Positions 17,443 to 27,732 of a stretch of 64,000 bases of DNA are shown piece by piece. The notes below the pieces were generated by a model that was not told the DNA's origin, did not search any database, and saw nothing but the letters and a program-made list of their open reading frames with translations. Numbering within the stretch: position 1 is the stretch's first letter; every line of letters starts with the position of its first letter. Origin of the DNA: Sphaerospermopsis sp. SIO1G1 (GTDB lineage: Bacteria; Cyanobacteriota; Cyanobacteriia; Cyanobacteriales; Nostocaceae); assembly GCA_010672785.1 (NCBI GenBank), contig JAAHFX010000005.1, forward strand, positions 157,633 to 221,632, read 5' to 3'. The translations under genes and the position numbers were made by a program.

Positions 17443-18945
17443 TTACCTGTCTCTTTCATGCCAACTTTCAGATTGTTGACAAATTGATTCTAACTCAGAT
17501 GATGACATTTTATCTAAGTTCTTTAAAATAAAACTCATTCTTCCTTGTTTTTTTAACTTTTCCCGATGTTGATATAGAAAATGCCAATAAAAGAAATTAA
17601 ATGGACAAGCATTTTCACCAATTCTGATTTTATGATTATAAACACAATTTTTACAATAGTCGCTCATTTTATTAATATAATTTGCAGAAGCACCATAAGG
17701 TTTAGAAGCTAAAATACCGCCATCAGCAAATAAACCCATTCCAATTACATTAGTTTGCATTACCCAGTCGTAAGCATCAATAAAAACTGCATGAAACCAA
17801 TTTTCTACTTCTTGGGGTGAAAGTCCAGCAATTAAAGCAAAGTTACTCAAAACCATTAATCTTTGGATATGATGAGCATAACCTGTATTTTCTATCTGGG
17901 TGAAAATTTGTTTTAAACAATTCATTTTGGTTTCACCACTCCAGAAAAATTCTGGTAAAGAGTGGGTATGATTAAAGTAATTTAAGTCCTTATATTCTGG
18001 TTCTACAAAATGGTAAATACCATACATATATTCACGCCAACCTAACACCTGACGAATAAAACCTTCCACACTATTTAAAGGTAATTGATGTTGATAAAAT
18101 GCCTGTTCAGCAGCTTGAATTACTTCTAATGGTTGTAATAAACCAATATTCAAATAAGGAGAAAGTAAGGCGTGCCACATTGTTCCTTCTCCTGTCACCA
18201 TTGCATCTTGATATGTGCCAAAATTAGGTAGCCGATAGGTAATAAAATATGCTAATACTTCTAATGCTTGTTGACGATTTACACCCCATGAAAAAGTTTC
18301 TAATTTTCCGTAAGTTGGAAATTTTAAAGATTGAACTTTATTAATGACTTCCTGAGTAATTGTGTCTTGTGAAAACCACATTGCAGCAGGTGTATTTAAT
18401 TTACCTTTTGGTGGTTTGCGGTTTTCTTGATCAAAATTCCATTTTCCACCTATAGGTTTATCACCATCCATTAAAATGTTAAATTTACGTCTTCCTTGTC
18501 TATAAAAATCTTCCATTAATAGACGCTTTCTAGTTTTTGCCCATGCTGAAAATTCTTCTCGACTCCATAAAAATTGATTGTTAGGAATAAGATTAATATT
18601 ACAGTTTAAGTTTAAATTCTGGATAGTTTGTAAAAATGGTTTATCATTGGGCATCATCACCCTTAATTCGGTGATTTTATTTTCTGTCACCCATGTTTGT
18701 AAACCGACAGCAAAATCATCACATTCTTGATAAGTAACTGCATATCCTTTCTTTTGTAGTTCCTCTGCAAAATGACGCATAGCAGACCAAACTAAAACCA
18801 GTTTTTGTTTGTGATATCTTCTAGTTTGAATATGCTTGATTGATTCTATCAAAATAACAGGAATATTTTTGATATCACCACAACTTTGTAAAGCTGCTTG
18901 ATTTTCCCACAGTTGATCACCTAAAACCCAAACCCCGATAGACAT
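17443..18945 (-). CDS. FeS-containing cryptochrome/(6-4)-photolyase-related protein (FeS-BCP)
   Basis: 500 residues. It opens with GVWVLGDQLW, the N-terminal antenna domain of the prokaryotic (6-4) photolyase group. The FAD-binding helical domain includes GEGTMWHALLSPYLNIGLL, VEGFIRQVLGWREYMYG and DWVMQTNVIGMGLFADGG. Four cysteines that could hold a 4Fe-4S cluster are in place: one near residue 340 (MNCLKQ), then DYCKNC and NACPFN toward the C-terminus. The enzyme repairs UV (6-4) lesions in light. The length fits the family (about 500). Confidence 0.9.
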   Translation of the reverse strand: MSIGVWVLGDQLWENQAALQSCGDIKNIPVILIESIKHIQTRRYHKQKLVLVWSAMRHFAEELQKKGYAVTYQECDDFAVGLQTWVTENKITELRVMMPNDKPFLQTIQNLNLNCNINLIPNNQFLWSREEFSAWAKTRKRLLMEDFYRQGRRKFNILMDGDKPIGGKWNFDQENRKPPKGKLNTPAAMWFSQDTITQEVINKVQSLKFPTYGKLETFSWGVNRQQALEVLAYFITYRLPNFGTYQDAMVTGEGTMWHALLSPYLNIGLLQPLEVIQAAEQAFYQHQLPLNSVEGFIRQVLGWREYMYGIYHFVEPEYKDLNYFNHTHSLPEFFWSGETKMNCLKQIFTQIENTGYAHHIQRLMVLSNFALIAGLSPQEVENWFHAVFIDAYDWVMQTNVIGMGLFADGGILASKPYGASANYINKMSDYCKNCVYNHKIRIGENACPFNFFYWHFLYQHREKLKKQGRMSFILKNLDKMSSSELESICQQSESWHERDR

Positions 18946-18965
18946 TTTATTTTTATTCCTGAATA

Positions 18966-19898
18966 TTAAACACCTAAGTTATTTCCATCTCCTTGATCAA
19001 CAAATAACCGTAAAATTGATAAAAATAACATAATCAAAAATAAAGCTAAACCAATTGTACAGGCATAACTTAATTCTAAATTACTAAATGCTTCTTCATA
19101 TAAATAATAAACAATAGTTTTAGAACTATTCAAAGGACCGCCTTTAGTCATTACATAAACTTCTTCAAACACTTTGGTAGCAGAAATTGCTGAAATTACA
19201 CCAACTAAAGCCAAATAAGGACGCATTAAAGGAATAGTAATATCTAAATGTTTTCTGATCCCATCCGAACCATCTATAGCAGCAGCTTCATATACATCAG
19301 CAGGAATAGATTGTAAACCAGCCAGGTAAATTACCATGTAATAACCTAAACCTTTCCAAATTGTCACCGCCATTACACTAGCTAGAGAAAGGGGAACAAT
19401 TCCTAATAGTTTTTCTGGACTTGTTAACCAAGGAATACCATCAGGAAATAACCCTATAGTTTTTAAAAATTGGTTTAATAAACCGTTTTCTGCATATAAC
19501 CATTTCCAGGCGATACCTGCAACTACCATTGAAATAACCACAGGGGTATAGTATGCAGTTCTAAACCAATTTATCCCCCGCAATTTTTGATTAACTAAGA
19601 TTGCTAAAAATAATGGTATAATTACTAAAATAGGAACAACACAAAGTAAATAAAGAAAGGTGTTTTCTAAGGTTTGCCAAAAAACTTTGTCTTTCCATAG
19701 TTTGATAAAGTTGGCAAAACCAATCCATTTGGTTGTTTCGTCTATAAATTCATAGTTGGTAAAGCTGAAGTAAAAAGTTTGCAGTGCAGGCCAGAAAACC
19801 GTAAGAAATAATATTAATAATGCAGGGAGTAGGAAGAGGTAGGGAGTGAGTTTTTGTTGGATGAGAAGCCAGTTTTTGGGTTTTATTTGGTTTAACAT
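18966..19898 (-). CDS. Sugar ABC transporter permease (MalF/UgpA type)
   Basis: 310 residues with six predicted transmembrane helices. The EAA loop that contacts the ATPase is present (EAAAIDGSDG followed by a conserved Pro-Leu). Membrane permease of a carbohydrate-uptake importer (CUT1). No second permease, binding protein or ATPase is adjacent, so the rest of the system is encoded elsewhere. It is 20 bp upstream of the photolyase gene on the same strand, with no evident shared role. Confidence 0.87.
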   Translation of the reverse strand: MLNQIKPKNWLLIQQKLTPYLFLLPALLILFLTVFWPALQTFYFSFTNYEFIDETTKWIGFANFIKLWKDKVFWQTLENTFLYLLCVVPILVIIPLFLAILVNQKLRGINWFRTAYYTPVVISMVVAGIAWKWLYAENGLLNQFLKTIGLFPDGIPWLTSPEKLLGIVPLSLASVMAVTIWKGLGYYMVIYLAGLQSIPADVYEAAAIDGSDGIRKHLDITIPLMRPYLALVGVISAISATKVFEEVYVMTKGGPLNSSKTIVYYLYEEAFSNLELSYACTIGLALFLIMLFLSILRLFVDQGDGNNLGV

Positions 19899-20124
19899 AT
19901 TAAATAAATGTTTTTTAAATTAGTAGTATTTATATTTAATTCAGGATTAATCTCAATAAAATATTTGAATAAAATTCAATTAGTAGATGATGCACTAAGA
20001 GTTTCTGCAAGCCATTGGTTAACAAGCAAGTGAGTTAAAAGTTGATTTTACCTATTCTAGCTTGGAGTAGTCTTATAGTTTTTGCATATTATTGCTACTT
20101 TAACCATTTAATTTTATCACATAT

Positions 20125-20241
20125 TATAGGACTCCTATTTGATTTTTGAACAGAACTCAGTATATACGTAAATTCTTCTTCCCTAATCCTTCCTGTTCCC
20201 TGACTCCACGAAAAATTCATAAATCAAATCGGAACACTATA
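20125..20241. mobile_element. MITE-like element, about 117 bp
   Basis: Ends TATAGGACTCCTATTTGATT and (inverted) TATAGTGTTCCGATTTGATT share the TATAG and TTTGATT blocks. The inside is non-coding and includes a stretch resembling the dispersed CCTTCCTGTTCCCTGACTCC repeat. It is flanked on both sides by AT-rich spacer. The rest of 19899-20321 holds only the presumed promoter of the AAA15 gene. Confidence 0.55.
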
Positions 20242-20321
20242 GTTTAGTTTATGTTAGATGTTAGGTGGTAGATGTTTTTGGTAAATATGATAATATCAAG
20301 TAAATCAATAATGCAATTCCT

Positions 20322-21692
20322 ATGTTAATCAGATTTACAGTAGAAAACTTCTTATCCTTTAACCAAAGAATAGATTTTAATATGATTGCTTCCGATGACA
20401 ACCATAATACTCATCATGTAGTTAAAGGTGATTCAGAGGATTCAATTAGATTACTGAGAACATCTATAATTTATGGTGCTAATGCTTCTGGCAAATCTAA
20501 CGTAATTAAAGCCATGAAATTTGCTAGAGATTTTATTGTAGATGGTGATGAGAACAAGAAAAATATAAATACTAATAATTTTAAGCTAGATAAGGACTGT
20601 TATACAAAACCATCTAGGTTTGAATTTGAATTTAAGACTAATGATAAACAATATGCTTATGGTTTTTTAGTTGATAAACATAAAATTCATGAAGAGTGGT
20701 TATTTGAAATTGGTGTAAATTTGGAAATTCCCATCTATGAAAGAATGGGCCAAGATTTTGACTTTCATAACTTTCATCATGAATTTTTATCAAATCTTTC
20801 CGAAGATACAAAAAATAGAATCCGTTATGAAGCAGAAAACACAAGAGGAAGTTTACTATTTTTGACTAGCTCATCAAAAGAACGTGATATAAAAGATTTT
20901 AAGTCTTTAGAACCTATATATGAATGGTTTAATGATGTTTTAAAAATTATTTTTCCTAGTTCCAAGGCACTTCTACCTTTATTTAGTCAATCAGTTCAAA
21001 ATTCTTTGAGTAGATTTTTAATATCTTTAGATTTGGGTATTACAAAAATAACTACTAATACAATTGATTTAGATGATTATAATGAAATACCTTCTGAAAT
21101 TAAAGATGAGATCAGGAAAGATTTTCCTTATGAGGAAGGTGATGAAAATGCAATATTCATACCCGCCTTAAAATGTATTATTTCTCAAGCAAAAGATGGA
21201 ACAGATAAATTGATAGTTCTAAATTTATCACCTGTCAGATTAGATAAAGAAAATAGTGAAGTCAAATTTGAAATCTCAGAAGAGTCTGATGGTACACAAA
21301 GACTAATAGATTTATTTCCTATGTTAATACATTTATCAAGAGGAAATGTTGTTTATGTAATAGATGAAATTGAAAGAAGTCTACATTCTTTACTTATGAA
21401 GAAACTTTTTGATTATTTTCTGAATAATAGTGAAAATAGCAATTCTAATAGTCAGTTAATTGCTACTACTCATGAAGTTTATTTACTAGACATTAAGGAT
21501 ATTTTTAGAAAAGATGAGATTTGGTTTGTAGAAAAAGATAAATATGGACAATCTCTACTTTATTCTCTGGCTAATACCGATGTTGAAAATCTAGATTTAG
21601 CTGCTGGATATCTAAATGGAAGATTTGGTGCAATACCTTTTATTAAAGATTTAACATCATTAGGATGGAGAGAGGGAAAATCAAATGGGTAG
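20322..21692 (+). CDS. AAA15-family ATPase (RloA/AbiLi type)
   Basis: 456 residues of the OLD/AAA15 class: N-terminal MLIRFTVENFLSFNQRIDF, Walker A in IIYGANASGKSNVIKAMKF, Walker B in VVYVIDEIERSLHSLL, and a D-loop/H-loop region LIATTHEVYLLD. Such ATPases pair with a TOPRIM/RloB-type effector in anti-phage abortive infection (AbiL) and resemble PARIS AriA. It overlaps the RloB-like gene by 8 bp. Lys/Asn/Asp-rich, low-GC coding unlike the neighbouring psaAB genes, consistent with transfer. Confidence 0.85.
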   Translation: MLIRFTVENFLSFNQRIDFNMIASDDNHNTHHVVKGDSEDSIRLLRTSIIYGANASGKSNVIKAMKFARDFIVDGDENKKNINTNNFKLDKDCYTKPSRFEFEFKTNDKQYAYGFLVDKHKIHEEWLFEIGVNLEIPIYERMGQDFDFHNFHHEFLSNLSEDTKNRIRYEAENTRGSLLFLTSSSKERDIKDFKSLEPIYEWFNDVLKIIFPSSKALLPLFSQSVQNSLSRFLISLDLGITKITTNTIDLDDYNEIPSEIKDEIRKDFPYEEGDENAIFIPALKCIISQAKDGTDKLIVLNLSPVRLDKENSEVKFEISEESDGTQRLIDLFPMLIHLSRGNVVYVIDEIERSLHSLLMKKLFDYFLNNSENSNSNSQLIATTHEVYLLDIKDIFRKDEIWFVEKDKYGQSLLYSLANTDVENLDLAAGYLNGRFGAIPFIKDLTSLGWREGKSNG

Positions 21693-22497
21693 AGAAAGAA
21701 ATACATACGATCAAGCTATATCTAGGGTTATAGCTAGTAAATTTGGTCCAGAGGGGAAACCTAAACTATATATAATAGCTGTGGAAGATGCTGAAATAAC
21801 ACCTGATTATCTTAACCCTTTAATAGCTAAATATGAACAAGATTTTTCTTTGAGAAATGTTCATGTAGAGTTGATAGATCGAGAAGAAGGAAAAACTAAT
21901 AATTCAGATCCTAAGTCTGTCTATGACACTATAAAAAAATTCTGTGAAGAATTAGAGAAACAATACGATATTCAAGAATATGATGAATTGTGGATGATTA
22001 TAGATACAGATGATTATAATAATCGGAAAAGAGCTATTTCAGAAATTTTAGAAAAGTGTAATAAAAATCCAATATATAAATTATGTATTAGTAATCCATG
22101 TTTTGAAGTTTGGCTAATTTTACACTTTTTCGATTTAGAAACGAGTTTGAAAGATTGTATTCCAGAAAATAAATTAAAACCAATTTTACAAGGTAATATT
22201 TCAGAAAATACTACCTTAAAAGATTATATTAAAAATTCAGGCATTAAGGGAAGACCACAAACTTGTAAAAAATTATGGAAGATGATTCGGCAAAGTAATA
22301 TGATTCGGCAAAATAAGAAGTTGCCATATGAACAACTTATTGAATATATCCCTCAAGCAATTTCCAGAGCTAAAATTCTTGGTGAGTGCAACCCCAATGA
22401 TCCAGATTATCCAGAACATAAAATTGGGACAGAAATTTACAAATTACTAGAGAAATTGACTCAATTAACCCAAATGTCCACGAATCTCGATAGTTAA
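21685..22497 (+). CDS. RloB-family protein, putative TOPRIM-like effector
   Basis: 270 residues. The family blocks are visible: YIIAVEDAEITPDYL (counterpart of the usual CEGExTEPxY), LWMIIDTDDY with the DxD acidic cluster, and ISNPCFEVWLILHFF. These define RloB (AbiLii). It is presumed to be the effector nuclease released when the partner ATPase senses phage. The first motif lacks the usual Cys-Glu-Gly but keeps the glutamates. Start ATG 21685 lies inside the ATPase 3' end. Confidence 0.83.
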   Translation: MGRERNTYDQAISRVIASKFGPEGKPKLYIIAVEDAEITPDYLNPLIAKYEQDFSLRNVHVELIDREEGKTNNSDPKSVYDTIKKFCEELEKQYDIQEYDELWMIIDTDDYNNRKRAISEILEKCNKNPIYKLCISNPCFEVWLILHFFDLETSLKDCIPENKLKPILQGNISENTTLKDYIKNSGIKGRPQTCKKLWKMIRQSNMIRQNKKLPYEQLIEYIPQAISRAKILGECNPNDPDYPEHKIGTEIYKLLEKLTQLTQMSTNLDS

Positions 22498-22541
22498 GAA
22501 AATAGTTAAGAAATTTTGCCAACGAACCAAAACCAATTCCA

Positions 22542-22577
22542 TAAAAAAACCCCCCACCTCACGGCAGGGGATTTTTT
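22542..22577 (-). terminator. Intrinsic terminator of psaAB
   Basis: On the minus strand a CCCC...GGGG stem (GCCGTGAGGTGGGG side) is followed by a T-run of seven. On the plus strand it also has T after the stem, so it can end the RloB-side transcript. It lies between psaB and the convergent rloB-like gene. Confidence 0.8.
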
Positions 22578-22607
22578 AATTACTTACCTAAAACCAGAAG
22601 TCAGGAA

Positions 22608-24839
22608 TTAACCAAACTTACCAGCAGTAGAAGCAATGAGGAAGGCTGCGTAAGTCACGATATAGCCAACTGTGAAGTGAGCTAAACCAACTACACGAGC
22701 TTGAACGATGGATAGAGCAACGGGCTTATCTTTCCAGCGAACTAAGTTAGCTAGAGGTGTACGCTCGTGCGCCCAAACCAAGGTTTCGATTAACTCTTGC
22801 CAGTAACCTCTCCAGGAGATTAAGAACATGAAACCAGTTGCCCAAACTAGGTGTCCGAATAGGAACATCCAAGCCCAAACAGATAGGTTGTTCATACCGT
22901 AAGCGTTGTAACCGTTGATTAACTGAGCAGAGTTAGCCCAGAGGTAATCGCGGAACCAACCCATTAGGTAGGTAGAGTTTTCGTTGAATTGTGCAACGTT
23001 ACCTTGCCAAATACCTAGATGTTTCCAGTGCCAGTAGAAGGTTACCCAACCAATGGTGTTTAACATCCAGAACATTGCTAGGTAGAAGGAGTCCCAAGCG
23101 GAGATATCACAAGTACCGCCACGGCCTGGACCATCACAAGGGAACGCATAACCGAAGTCCTTTTTATCGGGCATCAGTTTAGAACCACGTGCATCCAAAG
23201 CACCTTTAACAAGTACCAAGGTGGTGGTGTGGATAGCCAAAGCGAAAGCGTGGTGAACCAAGAAGTCGCCAGGACCAATTGTTAAGAATAAGGAGTTAGC
23301 ACCAGAGTTAATGGCATCTAACCAACCAGGCAACCAAACGTTACCGGCATTGGGGTAAGCTGTGTAAGCAATGCTGTCAGGGTTGGAAAGTAATACATCC
23401 AATCCATAGAGAGCTTTACCTTGAGCAGCTTGGATGAATTGAGCAAATACTGGCTCAATCAAGATTTGCTTTTCAGGAGTACCGAAAGCTACTACTACGT
23501 CGTTGTGAACGTACAAGCCCAAGGTGTGAAAACCAAGGAATAAGGATACCCAGCTAAGGTGAGAGATAATCGCCTCTTTGTGCTGTAACATCCGGTCGAG
23601 TACGTTACCTTTGTTTTGTTGGGGATCGTAGTCACGAACCCAGAAGATTGCTGCGTGAGCAAATGCACCAACCATCAAGAAACCAGCGATGTACTGGTGG
23701 TGGGTGTACAGTGCTGCCTGTGTAGTGTAATCCCTAGCGATGAATGCATAAGGAGGCAGAGCGTACATATGCTGCGCTACCAAGGAACAGATTGTTCCTA
23801 AAGCTGCCAATGCTAATGACAGTTGGAAGTGCAGGGAGTTGTTGATGGTGTCGTATAGACCTTGGTGAGGTAGGTTAAACTGACCTTCGCTCTTGCTACC
23901 GGGAACTAAACCGGATTTGGAGTTCAACATTTCTTTGATGTTGTGACCAATTCCGAATTGAGTACGGTACATATGACCAGCAACGATGAACAGAACAGCA
24001 ATTGCCAAGTGGTGGTGAGCCATGTCAGTTAACCACAAGGATTCTGTTTGGGGGTGGAAACCGCCCAAGAAAGTCAGAATTGCTGTACCTGCACCTTCAG
24101 CAGTGCCGAAAATATGACCAGCAGTATCAGGGTTCTGAGCGTATACACCCCAGTTACCTGTGAAGAAGGGGGTTAAACCTGCTGGGTGGGGAGCAACTGT
24201 TAAGAAGTTATCCCAACCTACATGGATACCACGGGATTCGGGGATGGCAACGTGAACCAAGTGACCAGTCCAAGCTAAGGAGCTAACACCGAATAAACCA
24301 GATAGGTGGTGGTTTAGACGAGGTTCAGCACTCTTGAACCAAGCTAGACTGGGGCGGAACTTGGGTTGTAAGTGTAACCAACCAGCGAACAATAACAGGC
24401 CAGCAAATAGGAGTAAACCTAAAGAGCCAATATATAGTTCTTGGTTTGTCCGCATCCCGATGGTGTACCACCAGTGGTAAACACCGGAATAAGCAATGTT
24501 TACAGGATTGCTTGCACCAGCTTGAGTGAAAGCGTCAACGGCTGGAGAACCGAAGTGTGGGTCCCAAATTGCATGGGCAATAGGACGAACGTGTAGGGGA
24601 TCTTTGATCCACTGTTCAAAGTTACCTTGCCAGGCTACGTGGAACAGGAGGCTGGAAGCCCACAAGAAGATGATTGCCAGGTGACCGAAGTGAGTAGCGA
24701 AAATCTTTTGGTAAAGATTCTCTTCTGTCATGCCATCGTGGCTCTCAAAATCATTACCCGTGGCGATCGCATACCAAATGCGGCGCGTAGTTGGGTCCTG
24801 TGCGAGATCCTGGCTAAATTTTGGAAATTTTGTTGCCAT
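22608..24839 (-). CDS. psaB: Photosystem I P700 apoprotein A2
   Basis: 743 residues, full length. It starts [20 protein letters not shown] and contains the F_X iron-sulphur loop [12 protein letters not shown], many membrane helices and conserved chlorophyll-ligand histidines. With PsaA it forms the reaction-centre heterodimer in the thylakoid. It is 92 bp from psaA on the same strand, the usual psaAB operon. Confidence 0.98.
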   Translation of the reverse strand: MATKFPKFSQDLAQDPTTRRIWYAIATGNDFESHDGMTEENLYQKIFATHFGHLAIIFLWASSLLFHVAWQGNFEQWIKDPLHVRPIAHAIWDPHFGSPAVDAFTQAGASNPVNIAYSGVYHWWYTIGMRTNQELYIGSLGLLLFAGLLLFAGWLHLQPKFRPSLAWFKSAEPRLNHHLSGLFGVSSLAWTGHLVHVAIPESRGIHVGWDNFLTVAPHPAGLTPFFTGNWGVYAQNPDTAGHIFGTAEGAGTAILTFLGGFHPQTESLWLTDMAHHHLAIAVLFIVAGHMYRTQFGIGHNIKEMLNSKSGLVPGSKSEGQFNLPHQGLYDTINNSLHFQLSLALAALGTICSLVAQHMYALPPYAFIARDYTTQAALYTHHQYIAGFLMVGAFAHAAIFWVRDYDPQQNKGNVLDRMLQHKEAIISHLSWVSLFLGFHTLGLYVHNDVVVAFGTPEKQILIEPVFAQFIQAAQGKALYGLDVLLSNPDSIAYTAYPNAGNVWLPGWLDAINSGANSLFLTIGPGDFLVHHAFALAIHTTTLVLVKGALDARGSKLMPDKKDFGYAFPCDGPGRGGTCDISAWDSFYLAMFWMLNTIGWVTFYWHWKHLGIWQGNVAQFNENSTYLMGWFRDYLWANSAQLINGYNAYGMNNLSVWAWMFLFGHLVWATGFMFLISWRGYWQELIETLVWAHERTPLANLVRWKDKPVALSIVQARVVGLAHFTVGYIVTYAAFLIASTAGKFG

Positions 24840-24931
24840 AGGGTTGATGATTCCTCTGACCTTTAGCCATTGCTATCAGTGCTATCAGGGAAATTAAGGG
24901 TTGTTACACCCAAAATTTCCGCTGAGTTTTT

Positions 24932-27190
24932 TTAACCTACTGAAAGGATATGTGCGTGGAAGAATGCCCAGGTTGTGGCGATTCCTCCTAATAGGTAGTG
25001 AGCTACACCTACTGCCCGACCTTGAGTGATGCTCAATGCACGGGGTTGAATTGTAGGAGCTACTTTCAGTTTATTATGCGCCCATACGATGGACTCAATT
25101 AGCTCTTGCCAGTAGCCACGACCACTGAACAGGAACATTAAGCTGAATGCCCAGATGAAGTGAGCGCCTAAGAACATTAGTCCATAAGCAGACAATTCAC
25201 TACCGTAGGAGTTGATTACTTGTGCAGCTTGCGCCCACAAGAAGTCACGCAACCAACCGTTGATGGTGATCGCACTTTGAGCAAAGTTACCACCAGTGAT
25301 GTTACTCACTGTACCACTTGCATCTACAGTACCCCATACGTCAGACTGCATCTTCCAACTGAAGTGGAAAATTACAATTGACAAGGAGTTATACATCCAG
25401 AACAGTCCTAAGAACACGTGGTCCCAACCAGATACTTGGCAAGTACCACCACGACCTGGACCGTCGCAAGGGAAGCGGAAGCCTAAGTTGGCTTTATCTG
25501 GAATTAGACGAGAACTGCGAGCGTATAGTACACCTTTGAGTAGAATCAACACAGTCACGTGAATTGTGAAAGCGTGAATATGGTGAACCATGAAGTCCGC
25601 TGTTCCTAGAGGAATTGCAGCCGCAGCTACTTTTCCACCTACAGCTAATACATCACCACCAAACACATAACTAACTGTGTTGAGGGCATTAGGTGCTGTT
25701 GTTCCTGGTGCTAGTGTGTGTAGGCTTTGTACCCACTGGGCAAACACTGGTTGCAATTGAATTGCTGTATCCGAGAACATATCTTGGGGACGACCCAATG
25801 CACGCATGGTGTCGTTGTGGATGTATAAACCAAAGCTATGGAAGCCTAGGAAAATACATACCCAGTTGAGGTGAGAAATGATTGCATCACGGTGACGAAT
25901 CATCCGATCCAGTAGGTTGTCTTGGTTAACTACAGGATCATAATCCCGGACCATGAAGATGGCGGCGTGAGCACCAGCACCAACAATCAAGAAACCACCA
26001 ATCCACATATGATGTGTAAATAGACACAACTGTGTAGCGTAGTCAGTTGCCAAATATGGATATGGGGGCATCGCGTACATATGATGCGCGATGATGATTG
26101 TCAATGAACCCAATAAGGCTAGGTTAACTGCCAATTGAGCGTGCCATGAGGTGGTCATGACTTCGTAAAGACCTTTATGACCTTGACCGGTGAAAGGACC
26201 TTTGTGAGCTTCTAGGATATCTTTGATGCTGTGACCGATACCCCAGTTGGTGCGGTACATATGACCGGCAACAATGAACAGAACAGCTATCGCTAGGTGG
26301 TGATGAGAAATGTCTGTCATCCACAAGCCGCCTGTTACGGGGTTTAATCCGCCTTTAAAGGTCAGAATGTCGGCATAAGCTCCCCAGTTCAAAGTGAAGA
26401 AAGGAGTCAAACCACTGGCAAACCCAGGATACAATTCTGCCATTTTTGCTGTATCAAACAGCAATTCATGAGGCAAGGGAATATCCTTAGCTGCTACACC
26501 TGCATCCAACAATTTGTTAACTGGTGCAGAAACGTGGATTAAATGACCAGTCCATCCTAATGAACCGCAACCTAACAGTACAGATAGGTGGTGATTTAGC
26601 ATAGACTCCACATTCTGGAACCATTCCAGTTTGGGAGCGCGTTTGTGGTAGTGGAACCAACCTGCAAATAGGAATAGTCCCGCTAATACTAAACCGCCAA
26701 TGGCAGTTGCATATAGTTGGAAAGAACTGGTAATACCCCAGCCGCGCCATACTTGGAACAATCCAGAGGTGATTTGAATGCCGTGGAAGCCACCGCCAAC
26801 ATCACCATTTAATATGCCTTGTCCCACAATAGGCCAAACTGTTTGGGCGCTAGGCTTAACTCCTAATGGATCAGCCAGCCAAGCTTCGTAGTTAGAGAAT
26901 TTAGCGCCGTGGAAGATCATCCCGCTTAACCAGACTGTCACTATGGCCAGATGGCCAAAGTGTGCAGAAAAGATTTTGCGAGAAATATCTTCTAAGTCGC
27001 TTGTATGTGTATCGAAGTCATGGGCGAGGGCGTGTAGGTCCCAAATCCAGGTGGTGGTTTTTGGGCCTTTGGCTAAGGTTCTATCGAAGTGTCCTGGTTT
27101 TGCCCATCTCTCAAATGAGGTAGGTACAGGATCGTTGTCCACGATAACTTTTGCCTTTTTCTCCTCTCGCTCCGGAGGACTAATCGTCAT
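24932..27190 (-). CDS. psaA: Photosystem I P700 apoprotein A1
   Basis: 752 residues. It starts [20 protein letters not shown] and contains the F_X loop [12 protein letters not shown], the second half of the 4Fe-4S site shared with PsaB. Helices and histidine ligands match PsaA throughout. The ribosome site GAGGAGG stands about 6 nt before ATG 27190. First gene of the psaAB operon. Confidence 0.98.
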   Translation of the reverse strand: MTISPPEREEKKAKVIVDNDPVPTSFERWAKPGHFDRTLAKGPKTTTWIWDLHALAHDFDTHTSDLEDISRKIFSAHFGHLAIVTVWLSGMIFHGAKFSNYEAWLADPLGVKPSAQTVWPIVGQGILNGDVGGGFHGIQITSGLFQVWRGWGITSSFQLYATAIGGLVLAGLFLFAGWFHYHKRAPKLEWFQNVESMLNHHLSVLLGCGSLGWTGHLIHVSAPVNKLLDAGVAAKDIPLPHELLFDTAKMAELYPGFASGLTPFFTLNWGAYADILTFKGGLNPVTGGLWMTDISHHHLAIAVLFIVAGHMYRTNWGIGHSIKDILEAHKGPFTGQGHKGLYEVMTTSWHAQLAVNLALLGSLTIIIAHHMYAMPPYPYLATDYATQLCLFTHHMWIGGFLIVGAGAHAAIFMVRDYDPVVNQDNLLDRMIRHRDAIISHLNWVCIFLGFHSFGLYIHNDTMRALGRPQDMFSDTAIQLQPVFAQWVQSLHTLAPGTTAPNALNTVSYVFGGDVLAVGGKVAAAAIPLGTADFMVHHIHAFTIHVTVLILLKGVLYARSSRLIPDKANLGFRFPCDGPGRGGTCQVSGWDHVFLGLFWMYNSLSIVIFHFSWKMQSDVWGTVDASGTVSNITGGNFAQSAITINGWLRDFLWAQAAQVINSYGSELSAYGLMFLGAHFIWAFSLMFLFSGRGYWQELIESIVWAHNKLKVAPTIQPRALSITQGRAVGVAHYLLGGIATTWAFFHAHILSVG

Positions 27191-27732
27191 TCGACCTCCT
27201 CTGATAATAAGGATTGAGGAATCATGAATCCCACTGAGTAAGTAAATTTTACTCTCCGTTTCCAGTTATTAATCTGGAGCGGTGTGGTTTATTTGTTTCT
27301 GTTGAATTATAAAGTCTCTACTTGTACTTTGTTGGAGACATTTTAACAATAATTCAAAATCGCCAGATTTATTGTTCTGCCTGCCTTTTATATTCAAAGT
27401 AATTGCCAAAAAGTCAATAGTTTTTCCATTTTTTTTACAAACCATAACAATTCTTAAAATTTATGGCTGATTACTCTTACCGGGTGACTTTAACCATAGG
27501 TTTTATGAGTTTATGTGTTGTTTGTGCTGAAATTAAAATTTGCAACTTTTGTGATCAAAATTACTAATTTATGAGATAGATCAGACAATCCTGATGGGAT
27601 GAGAAAGTTATTACAGGATATGTGTTTCTACCATCTTCAGGATGTGAGATTTTGCTAATTACTTCTAGTGTGTAGGAAGTAGTTAAAAAAACAAAAGACC
27701 GTTTTGCCAAATATCATTACTGGATAAAGCGC
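27191..27732. promoter_or_regulatory. psaA upstream region / 5' leader
   Basis: 542 bp divergent spacer. Two small stems are visible on the plus strand: CTCCGTTTCCAG...CTGGAG near 27253-27280, and GTCTC...GGAGAC near 27310-27340. Light-regulated promoter elements are expected here, but I could not identify individual boxes with confidence. No gene present. Confidence 0.4.
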
